64,000 nt of DNA from positions 496,001 to 560,000 of the forward strand of contig OZ218958.1 of assembly GCA_965112735.1 (NCBI GenBank). Direction: 5' to 3'. The position numbers and the translations under genes were made by a program. This document shows, one piece after another, positions 21,040 to 36,745 of this stretch (the first letter of the stretch is position 1; the number at the start of each line of letters is the position of its first letter). Origin of the DNA: Phaeosaccion multiseriatum. Its lineage: Eukaryota > Ochrophyta, other classes. Below the pieces are notes generated by a model that had not been told where the DNA came from, did no database searches, and saw nothing but the letters and a program-made list of their open reading frames with translations.

Positions 21040-21192
21040 TGTTGGGATATCTCCCTCCTGGAGACTGGTGTCGTACTTGCACGAGTGTGGGAAAGCGTCT
21101 TATTAGCTACATAACACTAAAAGAAGAAGTGAACGGACTTGTACCAGCGATATGAGATCGATATCTAGTGTCGACATCGATTTATCTCAACA
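21040..21192 (-). repeat. 3' LTR of the Copia element
   Basis: Left repeat, 153 bp, starting TGTTGGGATATC and ending TTATCTCAACA on the + strand. Identical to 24086-24238. Confidence 0.95.
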
Positions 21193-21225
21193 CACCTCCT
21201 CGCCTGGTACTGTCCATTCCGCTAA

Positions 21226-22365
21226 CTACGCCCTAAAACCCATCATCTTTTCACGTAAAGCTACAAGTACTGCCGGGGTCACATGCTTCGTCAAAAGGTC
21301 AGCCAGTTGCGCCTTTGAAGCCACGTACTCAAATGCAATAAGAGCCGCCTTCACTGCGTCTTGCAGAAAATGAAACCGAACATCAATGTGCTTCATCCTC
21401 CGTGTCGATGCATTGCTCTCTGCCAGCTTGATACACCCCATGTTGTCCTCAAAAACAACTGTCGCCTTCGACGAGTCATCAGGGAACAAGAAACTCAATA
21501 CCTGCCTAATGTATAATATTTCCTTCACACAGTCACTGGCCGCCATGTACTCGCTCTCCAGCGAAGACATCGCTACACTCAGCTGCAATCGCACACCCCA
21601 AGTGATAGCTGCACCTCCGTACATCAAAGCGTAACCAGTCGAACTCCTGCGAGTGTCAACACATGCAGCGTAATTCGCGTCTGCATATGCTTCCAAAACA
21701 CACTCGCCCTTGCCAAACACCAAAGCACGATCCACAGTACCCTTCAGGTACCCAAACACACGCATAGCCTGCTTCCAATGCTCAGGGCCGGGGTTCTTCA
21801 TATACCGCGACAACTCTCGAACAGCATAGGCAATATCAGGCCTTGTCCAGTTTGAGATCCACATCAAAACGCCCACCACACCGGGGTAGTCCTTGTCAGT
21901 CATAAAAGCTACATCAGCTGCAGACGATGGCTCCATACTCTTGCTGAGTGCTGTGCCAGACACACCGGGTGTCGAGTAAACTCGATCAGACTCCAAACCA
22001 AACTTCACTATCATCTTCTTGATGTAGTGCTCCAATGTCAATGTGACAGTGCCTACGCTCCGGTTGAACACAACGCGCACTCCCAAAAACTGATCAACAT
22101 TGGGCCCAAGTCTCTTCAACGAAAACTTGTTGTCCAGCTCTGTAAAGAGCCAGTCCACCACCTCCTGCTTTCCGCCGCAGGACAAATCATCAACAAATAC
22201 AATGAGGATGCCAACAAGCTCCCCATTCTTCCACAAAACAAATAAACACGGCTCAGCGCCGCACTGTTGCCATCCAAGCTCAAGCAGAAACTTCACCAAT
22301 GTCTGATACCAACGCCATGCATAGAGCGCCTTCTTCAAGCACATGACCGTGTCGTAGAGTGCCAT
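21226..22365 (-). CDS. Copia reverse transcriptase (C-terminal half) and RNase H
   Basis: 379 codons. Near the N-terminus KKALYAWRWYQTLVKFLLEL matches the part of a Copia reverse transcriptase just before the catalytic loop, and FVDDLS is the catalytic loop itself. The connection carries YADANYAACVDTRRSSTGYA and the RNase H part carries SSLESEYMAASDC and KHIDVRFHFLQD, all standard Copia signatures. The N-terminal part of the polymerase is missing, so enzyme activity is unlikely. The frame itself has no stops, which fits a recent insertion. The apparent ATG is probably an internal Met or follows the deletion junction. Confidence 0.88.
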   Translation of the reverse strand: MALYDTVMCLKKALYAWRWYQTLVKFLLELGWQQCGAEPCLFVLWKNGELVGILIVFVDDLSCGGKQEVVDWLFTELDNKFSLKRLGPNVDQFLGVRVVFNRSVGTVTLTLEHYIKKMIVKFGLESDRVYSTPGVSGTALSKSMEPSSAADVAFMTDKDYPGVVGVLMWISNWTRPDIAYAVRELSRYMKNPGPEHWKQAMRVFGYLKGTVDRALVFGKGECVLEAYADANYAACVDTRRSSTGYALMYGGAAITWGVRLQLSVAMSSLESEYMAASDCVKEILYIRQVLSFLFPDDSSKATVVFEDNMGCIKLAESNASTRRMKHIDVRFHFLQDAVKAALIAFEYVASKAQLADLLTKHVTPAVLVALREKMMGFRA

Positions 22366-22368
22366 CCT

Positions 22369-22455
22369 TCAAGCGCATGACCTTGCCGTGCTCCACATAC
22401 ACCACCTCATGTGTATGACCTTGTCCTGCTCCACATACACCACCTCATGCTCTTG
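22369..22455. repeat. Short direct repeat at the deletion junction
   Basis: CTCCACATACACCACCTCATG occurs twice (about 22390 and 22430), each preceded by ATGACCTTG. It lies exactly between the two frames of the element, where protease, integrase and half of the polymerase are missing, so repeat-mediated deletion is plausible. Confidence 0.7.
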
Positions 22456-23963
22456 AAGAGGTGCATCGCCATCCTGAGCCAAAGACAGAAGCGCACATGG
22501 AACCATATCCATTCCGTACCAATACCAGCTGGTGCCAGCCGACCAGGATATAGTTGACCAAGCCGCTGAGGCGCAGTCTCTTCCACTACCCCTGTGCCTT
22601 CCTTCACCTCCTGCCTCAGACGTAGCTGTGGCCCCTCGTGCTCCACCTCTTGTTCGTGTAGCCGCTGCTGGGACCGCTTCCACCCCTCCTTGTGCAATAG
22701 TTGCTGGGACTGCTCACGCACCACCGCATCTGCCTGTCGCCGGCTCTGCCCAGTAGGGCATGTCGTGGCTTCGTGGTCGGGCACCACCGGCTCCTCAACC
22801 CCTTCTCCTTGTGCGGGTACCACCGGCTCCTCAACCCCTTCTCCGTCTACATTCAAGACGAAGGTGTCGTCATCGTTCGCGGCAGAAACTCCTTGAGTGA
22901 ATTCCTCGCCTTGCACACGAACTGGAGTAGGAGCTTCCATGACTGGTGCCTCCTCACTCCGGGCTGGAGTAGGAGCTTCCATGACTGGTGCCTCCTCACT
23001 CCGGGCTGGAGCAGGAGCTTCCAAACCTGGTGCCTCCTCACTCCGTTCCTCATTCGTGGCTTCTTGCACAGTGCCTCGACGTGGAGCAGGAGCTTCCACA
23101 ACCGGTGGTGCCTCCTCGCTCTCTTGTGCCTCTGCAGCGTCCATGAAGCGCTCGTCGGCATCCCTCATGATGCGTGCCAACGCTGCTTTCACTGCTGCAA
23201 TGGACTCGTCGTCCATCTGATTCAACTGTGACAAAACGGACTTCACCGTGGGTCTACTGGCCACTACAGCAGACCTAAGTCCAGACATGGCAGGCGTAAA
23301 AGCCCTGCCACCGCTCCCGCTACGAGCAGAGGTATTCACCGCTGCTGCCCGACTGGGGGAGTTCGTTACGGGCCCCACCTGGGCACTACGTAACCCTCGC
23401 AGATGGAGTTCTCTGTAGTCAATGCCAGACCGCGTACGCAAGCCATAGCCGCTGCCGGAAGGAGCTGAATCAGCTCGAAGCTCCTCCGGCCTTCTAGTAC
23501 TCAAAACCCCATCCTTTTTCTTGCTCGCTTGATCCTGGAGCCACCGCTCTTTGAGCCAACGACGTGACTCCTCTCTCGAAGCTCTGATGGACTTCACCGT
23601 GGGTCTACTGGCCACTGCAGCAGACCTAAGTCCAGACATGGCAGGCGTAGACGCTCTGCCACCGCTCCCGCTACGAGCAGAGGGATTCACCGCTGCTGCC
23701 CGCCTGGGGGATTCAGTTGCGGGCCCCACCTGGGCACTACGCAACCCACACAGGTAGAGGTCTGAGTGTTCGATACCTGACCGCCTACGCAAGTCATAAT
23801 GGATGCTGACGGAAGGAGCTGAATCAGCTCGTAGCCCCTCCTGCCTTCCACTCAAAACCCCCTCCTGTCTCGTGCTCTCTTGGTCGCGGAGCCACCGCTC
23901 CTTGATCGCACGACGTGCCTTCTCCCTCGAAGCTCTAGACACTCGTCGGTCCGCCATACCCAA
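22407..23963 (-). CDS. Element-encoded protein of unknown function with internal duplication
   Basis: 518 codons in the position of a Copia gag. The N-terminal 240 residues hold two copies of a repeat of roughly 115 residues; each has a basic start (REKARRAIKERWLRDQ, then REESRRWLKERWLQDQ), then LRADSAPS, an R-S-G-I segment with LCGLRSAQVGP or LRGLRSAQVGP, and a shared MSGLRSA-VASRPTVKS end. A short helix-like part (LNQMDDESIAAVKAALARIM) follows, then a low-complexity Glu/Ala/Pro region with repeats of ARSEEAPVMEAPTP. I see no zinc knuckle or protease motif. It may be an odd gag, or host sequence captured by the element. Confidence 0.6.
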   Translation of the reverse strand: MGMADRRVSRASREKARRAIKERWLRDQESTRQEGVLSGRQEGLRADSAPSVSIHYDLRRRSGIEHSDLYLCGLRSAQVGPATESPRRAAAVNPSARSGSGGRASTPAMSGLRSAAVASRPTVKSIRASREESRRWLKERWLQDQASKKKDGVLSTRRPEELRADSAPSGSGYGLRTRSGIDYRELHLRGLRSAQVGPVTNSPSRAAAVNTSARSGSGGRAFTPAMSGLRSAVVASRPTVKSVLSQLNQMDDESIAAVKAALARIMRDADERFMDAAEAQESEEAPPVVEAPAPRRGTVQEATNEERSEEAPGLEAPAPARSEEAPVMEAPTPARSEEAPVMEAPTPVRVQGEEFTQGVSAANDDDTFVLNVDGEGVEEPVVPAQGEGVEEPVVPDHEATTCPTGQSRRQADAVVREQSQQLLHKEGWKRSQQRLHEQEVEHEGPQLRLRQEVKEGTGVVEETAPQRLGQLYPGRLAPAGIGTEWIWFHVRFCLWLRMAMHLFKSMRWCMWSRTRSYT

Positions 23964-24052
23964 TGCAGCGTGGCAGACGCACCAGTGCTAAAATCTGCTC
24001 CGACCGTTTCAACTTCCCGTACTCATCCCGTACTTTACGTCCACCGCTGCAC

Positions 24053-24085
24053 TAATGCGCATTAGATTTCAACCGACAATTGTCG
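24053..24085. repeat. Two short perfect palindromes beside the 5' LTR
   Basis: CGACAATTGTCG at 24074-24085 touches the LTR border directly and TAATGCGCATTA lies at 24053-24064. This is where a primer-binding site should be; I could not match the strand to a tRNA 3' end. Confidence 0.75.
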
Positions 24086-24238
24086 TGTTGGGATATCTCC
24101 CTCCTGGAGACTGGTGTCGTACTTGCACGAGTGTGGGAAAGCGTCTTATTAGCTACATAACACTAAAAGAAGAAGTGAACGGACTTGTACCAGCGATATG
24201 AGATCGATATCTAGTGTCGACATCGATTTATCTCAACA
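24086..24238 (-). repeat. 5' LTR of the Copia element
   Basis: Right repeat, 153 bp, identical to 21040-21192. It is the 5' LTR because the element reads on the - strand, so its own promoter points away from antenna copy 6. Confidence 0.95.
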
Positions 24239-24321
24239 AGGGAAGGAAACCAATGGGAACCAATCACAATCCAAAAACATCTCCTCCTCTCTTTCTTTTT
24301 AAGACTTTTTACCACCATCAA
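24239..24321 (+). promoter_or_regulatory. Downstream half of the antenna copy 6 promoter
   Basis: Starts with the second target-site copy AGGGA, then CCAAT twice (AAACCAATGGGAACCAATCAC) and the pyrimidine stretch to the 5'UTR intron donor at 24322. The TGACGT motif of the other copies is now beyond the element. Confidence 0.6.
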
Positions 24322-24489
24322 GTGAGTGCTGCACTGCAGGGAAGAGGAGGAGGGGCGGCAGGGAGGAAGGCGAGCAGCGAGGAAGAAGGATCAAGTGGTC
24401 TATTATTTTTGTGAAGCGATTTGCATTCCCCTTCTCACCCCGTCCTCCCGTTTCCCCACCCTACCCCTTTCTTCTCTTCTCTCCGCAGC

Positions 24490-25143
24490 ATGAAGACCGC
24501 CTGCATCGCCGCCATGGCCACCCTCGGGTGCGCCTCCGCCTTCGTGGCACCCACCGCCTTCACCGGCAGCGCGGTTGCCAAGGCCCCCAAGAGCTCCAGC
24601 AGCATGAAGATGGCCTTCGAGGACGCCGAGGGAGCACAGGCCCCTCTGGGATTCTTCGACCCCCTCGGACTCCTGAACGACGCCGACCAGGAGCGATTCG
24701 ACCGACTCCGATACGTCGAGGTGAAGCACGGACGCATCTCCATGCTTGCCATCGCTGGTCACCTTGTGCAGCAGAACGTGCGCCTGCCCGGATACCTGTC
24801 CATCTCCGAGAACATTAAGTTCACGGACGTGCCCAACGGCCTGGCAGCCTTCTCTAAGATCCCCGCCGCCGGTATTGCCCAGCTGGTTGCCTTCATCGGC
24901 ATCCTTGAGCTGGCCGTCATGCAGCAGGTGGAGGGCTCCACCCCCGGTGACATGAACAGGTTCGGAGAGAACTCCACCTGGGCATCGTGGGACGAGGAGA
25001 CCCAGAGCCGCAAGCGCTCCATCGAGCTCAACAACGGCCGCGCCGCACAGATGGGCATCCTCGCCCTCATGGTCCACGAGCAGCTCAACGGACGCCCCTA
25101 CATCATCAACGACATCCTCGGACAGGCCTACACATGGAACTAA
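24490..25143 (+). CDS. Fucoxanthin-chlorophyll a/c antenna protein, copy 6
   Basis: The product is identical to the other copies. The 5'UTR intron is 24322-24488. Its own synonymous mark is ATCCTTGAG where the others have ATCCTCGAG, and it has GGTATTGCC like copies 1 and 2. The 3' flank is shorter and more divergent than in the other copies but keeps AATAAA at 25232-25237. The promoter is split by the 3.2-kb retroelement, so this copy may be silent or under changed control even though its protein is intact. Confidence 0.94.
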   Translation: MKTACIAAMATLGCASAFVAPTAFTGSAVAKAPKSSSSMKMAFEDAEGAQAPLGFFDPLGLLNDADQERFDRLRYVEVKHGRISMLAIAGHLVQQNVRLPGYLSISENIKFTDVPNGLAAFSKIPAAGIAQLVAFIGILELAVMQQVEGSTPGDMNRFGENSTWASWDEETQSRKRSIELNNGRAAQMGILALMVHEQLNGRPYIINDILGQAYTWN

Positions 25144-25356
25144 GGATTTTGTTGTGACGTTGGGACTCAGACACTGGTTATAGCTAGACTTTTTACTTTC
25201 GCTCTCTGAAGGAGACGACTGTCCATATGTAAATAAAGAATATAGGAACGTGCACAACTCGCGACGCCGTACTCGCGTCTACATTTACCACACTCCGGGT
25301 CATCTGCTTCGACTCTTGTATTACAGTTGCGTCTCGATCACGCATTCGTCTGGCTT

Positions 25357-26582
25357 CTAAAAGAGGCGAATGAGGTCTGTATCGTAGGTGCACTGCTCGT
25401 AGCTGAAGCACGCCTCCGCCTGGCACCTCCGTAGACACTCGGACCGGTCTCGGGGAGCCCCACCCGTGGGCTGCTCGCACTGGGACATGCACTGGCTCAC
25501 CGCACGCAGGTACTTGACGTCCTTTTTCGTGCCCTGAGCGCCGCCAAAGAGGCGGAGAGGGGGTGAGTGCGTGAGTGAGCAGGGAAGTGTGTGAGCGAGC
25601 GGCTGAGTCTATGGGCGCGTGCGTGCGTGAGTGAGGTGGGTGAGGGAGCACGTGACAGGCAGAGAGGCAGATGAGAGGCATATGGGGAGGCAGATGAGAG
25701 GCACATGGGGATATATGGGGAGGCTTACAGAGGCATATATACATACAGAGCCAGAGGGATGAGGGTGAGGTTAGCGAACAAGACGAGATTTAGTGAGTAG
25801 GTCAATGAATGTGAGTGAGTGAGTGAGTGAGTGAGAGTGATTTAAGTGGGTAAGTGAGTATGTGAGGGAGGGAGGGAGGGAGGGAGGCAAGGGAGTAAGT
25901 GAGCGGGTGGATTGCTGGGTGGTGAGGGACGGAGAAAGTGGGTTACATGAGACAGGCGAGAGCATGGGGCGACAAGTTGCAGCATGAGCGAATGGTATTG
26001 AGAGTGCCACCCTTCGCCGTCACGTACCGACTTGTCGTCGGACCCCTTGGGCTTGAGGGACTTGCCCGACAGCCACACCGTGCGGCGCTCACTCTCCTTG
26101 CTGGCGCCAGCTGCTGCGGCAGGGGAAGGATACCGCAGCACGGTCGGTCCCGCTACAACCGCTGCCGCTGCTGCAGCTATACAACGCTGCCCCGTCCGCT
26201 TCAAGAAGCCTCGTCGATTTGCGCTGCTACGACCGGTCCTCCTGCTGCTGCTGCTTCTGCTGCTACTTCCCCACTGCAGATCAGCGCTCTCTTGCCGCTG
26301 CTCCTGCGGCTGCTGCCGCCTACTCTGCACCACGGTACTTGCCCGCCTACTCCCTCCAGTGATGCCCCTGCCGCCGCTGCTGCTACTACTACTGCAGCTC
26401 ACGCCGCCACTGGAGCCGGTGTTGCTGCTTGCTCTTCTCCTTTCTGTGGGGATAGTGTTGTTGCTGCCTTGTGCGACCATACTGCAGCAGCTGACGCTTC
26501 TAAAACGGCCTCTACCCAGCATGGGTTCTGTGCCTCTACCCAGCATCGCCGGCCCATGGCACTCAGCACCGCTGCTGCTGCC

Positions 26583-26622
<40 letters not shown>

Positions 26623-26994
26623 CTGATGCTGACGATGAGGGAGCTGCTGCCACTGCCCTGGAACGCGAGTGCACTCTGCTGAGGGACTGAGAGAAGCACC
26701 ACGCAGCAGCCTGTGTAGCGCGGAGACACGGTCAGAGGTCAGATAGCAGACGCCAGACGGCAAGGACGGGGAGAATTGCGTCATCAGTGAGGATGGCGTG
26801 CTGCGCCGTTCGCTGCCGCCCTACGTCTCGACACGCAAGAGCGTGAAGAGGCATCTTAAGTGGAGCAGAGCCACGGCAAAGAAGTAGCTGCAGCAGCAGT
26901 GGCAGCAGCAGAAAAGGAAGAAAACTGGAGGTAAAGCACGCGCGTACTTACATGCACGTCGCAGGACGCCGAGAACAGCGGCAGTGCGCTTCAT
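25357..26994 (-). CDS. Cys-rich protein predicted to reach the thylakoid lumen (intact copy F)
   Basis: My model has three exons: 26952-26994, 26028-26710 and 25357-25533, total 903 nt, 300 residues, all GT-AG and in phase. The joined N-terminus MKRTAAVLGVLRRACCCVVLL...SALA|FQG is a signal peptide with Phe at the cleavage site (plastid type). A Ser/Gln-rich, low-complexity transit region follows. Then comes RRGFLKRTGQRCIAAAAAAV with VVAGPTVL, which looks like a twin-arginine lumen signal. The mature end has WLSGKSLKPKGSDDKS, joined by the splice to GTKKDVKYLRAVSQCMSQC, then SECLRRCQAEACFSYEQC (seven Cys in all after the splice). I recall plastid proteins with a G-T-K-K-D start and paired Cys but cannot name the family. 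Function unknown. Divergent from the gene at 27381. Confidence 0.75.
25560..25890. repeat. Repeat-filled intron of copy F
   Basis: GTGAGTGAGT and GGGAGGGA units on the + strand plus a patch of GAGGCATATGGGGAGGCAGA-type repeats (about 25665-25740). Spans much of intron 2. Confidence 0.8.
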
Positions 26995-27380
26995 CTGTCC
27001 TCCACTCCAAGAAATCAAGCTGGGCCAAGCACAGCGAGGTAGCAATTTAGACTCCCCCAACAGAAAGTAAGCACGCCTTCCTCTTTCATTTCCTCCTCGA
27101 TCCTCGATCCGCCGATGAGCTGCCTAAAAGTAATGATAGTCTCCTCTCCTCGCCCCCACGTGTTTGACTTATCAGCCTCGTTTTCTTCCTCCCACACTCT
27201 GCAATTCCCACGTCGTTTCGGTCTGAAGATGGAGGACTAGCAAGTGGCTAACGGATTCGGCGGCGGAATGCATGGAAAGCCAGGGAACCACCGCGTAGTG
27301 CTCTCTCGTTGCTCCTGATCGGTGGAGCATCAAGTTGTGGAGTAGTTTCCCATCAAGCAGCATTATTACCAGCCAACACG
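26995..27380. promoter_or_regulatory. Divergent spacer between copy F and the membrane protein gene
   Basis: 386 bp between two start codons pointing apart. CCCACGTG (about 27155) contains a G-box-like CACGTG. No coding frame stands out. A shared promoter is inferred from spacing only. Confidence 0.5.
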
Positions 27381-28590
27381 ATGGCTGAGCCCAAGGGAAG
27401 CGCCCGCTTCACGAGGACGATCACCATCTATCCTCGCTGCTGGCGCGTCTTCATTGTCGGGCTGGTGTCCCTGGTGCTCTACGATGTGTATCTCAAGTAC
27501 ACGCGGGCCTTGCTTCTCGAGCAAGATGACGCCGGTAGTCAGAGCAGCAGCAGCAGCAGCAGTAGCACCGGAGGCGTGAAAGCATTCGCAAACTACGCCA
27601 TCGCCAAGCTCTCCAACGAAGACTACCTATTCGTCCTCCTCCTGCGCTGCTGGGAGGCCCTCCGCACCGCCGTACTGATACCGCCCAACCCCGGCTTCAG
27701 ACAGTGCGAGGCGGACATGGGCTGGGCGGCTTTTGCGAGGCAGACGTGGGATGACATGTCTAGTGAGTACGCTACTCTACTGGCCGTGTCCGTGACGACG
27801 GCGATCGCTGCCGTCCGCTTCCTGCGGCTGCTCTTGGGGACAAGGTACGCCGCCAGCACACCTTCACTTCTCCTTTTCATTTCGTTGGTTGTTCGAGGAA
27901 GAGGACAAAGACGAGGACGAGGAGGATGGAGGAGAGAAGGCGGGGGGCACTCTGTCTTTCTGCCTGCTCTCAAGGGGTGCAATGTACGATCTCTCATCTC
28001 TTTTCTCTTGTGTCTCCTTCTCTTTGCCCCATCCCTTTCAATCCTTGTTTACCTCTGCCTCTCTAACCTTTCCCTTGCCCATGGTCTCACCCCACAGATC
28101 GTACGGTGCAGAGGACCGGGTGTGGGCGACGCTCTTCACGTTGTGGGCGGCGACCATTGCCACTTTTAGCAACTCCTTCTACGGGCTCGACGGGGGCGGT
28201 TACCACGGCTACGAGCTCGCTGGGGAAGACGACGAGGCGGAAACCTTCTCGTCCCTCTTGTGGCACGGCGAATCTAGCCCTGCACAGCCCCTGTTCGTGC
28301 TGATCGTGTTGGACGTCCTCCTGAGCTCTCAGTACAGCCTTGCGGTGGCCGCACCGAGCTTCCTCCTGGCCGCCTTGCCCAGCTTCACAGCGCTCACCTT
28401 TTGGAGGCAGATCTCGTGCAATCTCGACGTACAGGAGTGGGTCCAGCGCAGGGACAAAGGCAGCAATGGGATGTGCAGGGTCGTTCCTTTCGGGATGGAG
28501 GACCTCGCCTTTGAGCACGCTCCAGTGGCTCTGCCTGTCAACTTCGTTGTGGCTGCGATCCTGGTGCTGCTCGTGCTCCCCCGAAGATGA
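27381..28590 (+). CDS. Predicted multi-pass membrane protein, unknown family
   Basis: Two exons, 27381-27844 and 28098-28590, joined in phase (957 nt, 318 residues); the intron starts GTACGC and ends CACAG. The start MAEPKGSARF has a good context (CACGATGG); an in-frame ATG at 27309 would add 24 residues. Hydrophobic stretches suggest about five or six membrane spans: VFIVGLVSLVLYDVYL, LLAVSVTTAIAAVRFLRLLL, WATLFTLWAATIATFSN, PLFVLIVLDVLLSSQYSLAV continuing into PSFLLAALPSFTALTFW, and FVVAAILVLLVL near the C-terminus. A Ser-rich tract follows the first span. I do not recognise a family and assign no function. Confidence 0.7.
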
Positions 28591-29833
28591 CAGTCGGTGT
28601 GAAGAGGGTGAGAAGGGTCAGGAGGACGAGGACTGAGGACGAGGCTGAATTAGACGGCCGAGTTGCTCATCGCACCCCCCCCTGGACACAGAGGAGGAAC
28701 CTGCTCGCGTGCGGTGGAGCTGCGAGTCACTTCATTGGGGTGTTCGCTCATCCAACCTCACTCAGCCGCCGCCGCCGCCGCCGCAGCAGCAGCAGCAGCA
28801 GCAGCAGAGAGCAGTGCTCCTTGTCAGCGCGAAACACCCGGAGAGGGAGGGGAGGGGCCCATGCCGCCCGGAGAGAAGACGAAGGTGGAAGGACTCGCTC
28901 GTTCCTAGATGCTTCCTTTTTTCCTAATAAGAACTACAACTACAGAAACCACGCTTTTGACCTTTCCTCTATTGTACAGTCGAGGGCCATGAGGGGGGGG
29001 AGAGTGAAACTCTAAAGAAACTCTAAAGAAACTAACAACAAACAAAAATGAGTAGCAATCCAACCTATCGGCTCCTTCAAAAGCACGGGGCAGGGTGAGA
29101 TGGGGTGAGCACTCATGTACACTGAAGCTCCGATGTCTGCTCTCTGGCCTCGCGGAGGGTGTGACTCGAGATGCCTTGCTTCAAAACCACCCCGTCACTC
29201 CACCACACTACGCAGAAGACAAGCATTGATACTTACAGGCCCACAGCAACACAAAAACCCGACGAAAAGCAAGGAAGGCGCCTACAAAAAGTAGCTGCCA
29301 AATACAAAAACTCACGTCAGTAGCGACCAGAAACAATGCCGGTGGACAAGAGTGAACTGCGGTGACCCGCGTCAGGCGGGTAGATCTTGACAGGCCAACA
29401 GGGCGACAGGGGCATGTGGGCAGGCCGGCAGGTAGGCAGGCACGCGGGCATATGGGTAAGGCTCCAAGGCGGCAGGCAGGAGACGATCGAGCCCCCCTCA
29501 CAACTCGCCCCTCCACCCTGTTCTTGACTGCTGCTCCTCTGCCCTCCTCAACTCCATGCATTCCTCGTGCGTGGGTGCGTGCGTGCGCGAATCGGGCTCT
29601 CTCACTCCTCTGTCTCGCTCCTCTCGCTGCTCCTTGTCTCGAACTCCCATGTAGCTGCTGTATAGCGCCCCTCAATGCGATGGATACCCTCATCCCCCCA
29701 GCAGGGGAGGATCAGGGCCACAAGTTGGGCTCCACCATCAGCCGAGGAGCCTGGCTCTGGTGAGAAGAGGAGAGAGGGGTCTCGGACGGGGGTCCTGCGG
29801 GCTGCTTCCGAACCAAACTTTCCGTTACTTCGT
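28591..29833. other. Spacer between two convergent genes
   Basis: 3' flanks of the membrane protein gene and the tyrosinase-like gene. It holds a CCG/CAG repeat (about 28768-28810) and GCAGGCAGG repeats (about 29420-29480). No supported gene; a short frame at 29362-29763 looks like chance. Confidence 0.5.

Positions 29834-36745
<6,912 letters not shown>

Larger units (their letters stand above)
21040..24238 (-). mobile_element. Young, internally deleted Copia-type LTR retrotransposon
   Basis: The 3199-bp element has 153-bp LTRs (21040-21192 and 24086-24238) that I read as identical base for base, with TGTTG...CAACA ends. It is flanked by AGGGA on both sides (21035-21039 and 24239-24243), a 5-bp target duplication. 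It reads on the - strand: an atypical 518-codon frame (22407-23963), then the C-terminal half of reverse transcriptase with RNase H (21226-22365). Protease, integrase and the N-terminal half of reverse transcriptase are absent, so it must have moved with help from a full-length relative. A purine-rich stretch (GGCGAGGAGGTG) next to the 3' LTR at 21193 is a candidate polypurine tract. Confidence 0.93.

Noticed and set aside
24060-24085. A tRNA primer-binding site next to the 5' LTR
   Set aside because: I compared it by eye with common tRNA 3' ends and the initiator tRNA and found no convincing match, so none is annotated.
29362-29763. A 133-codon + strand frame between two convergent genes
   Set aside because: Low complexity at its start, no recognisable domain, and it lies in presumed 3' flanks.
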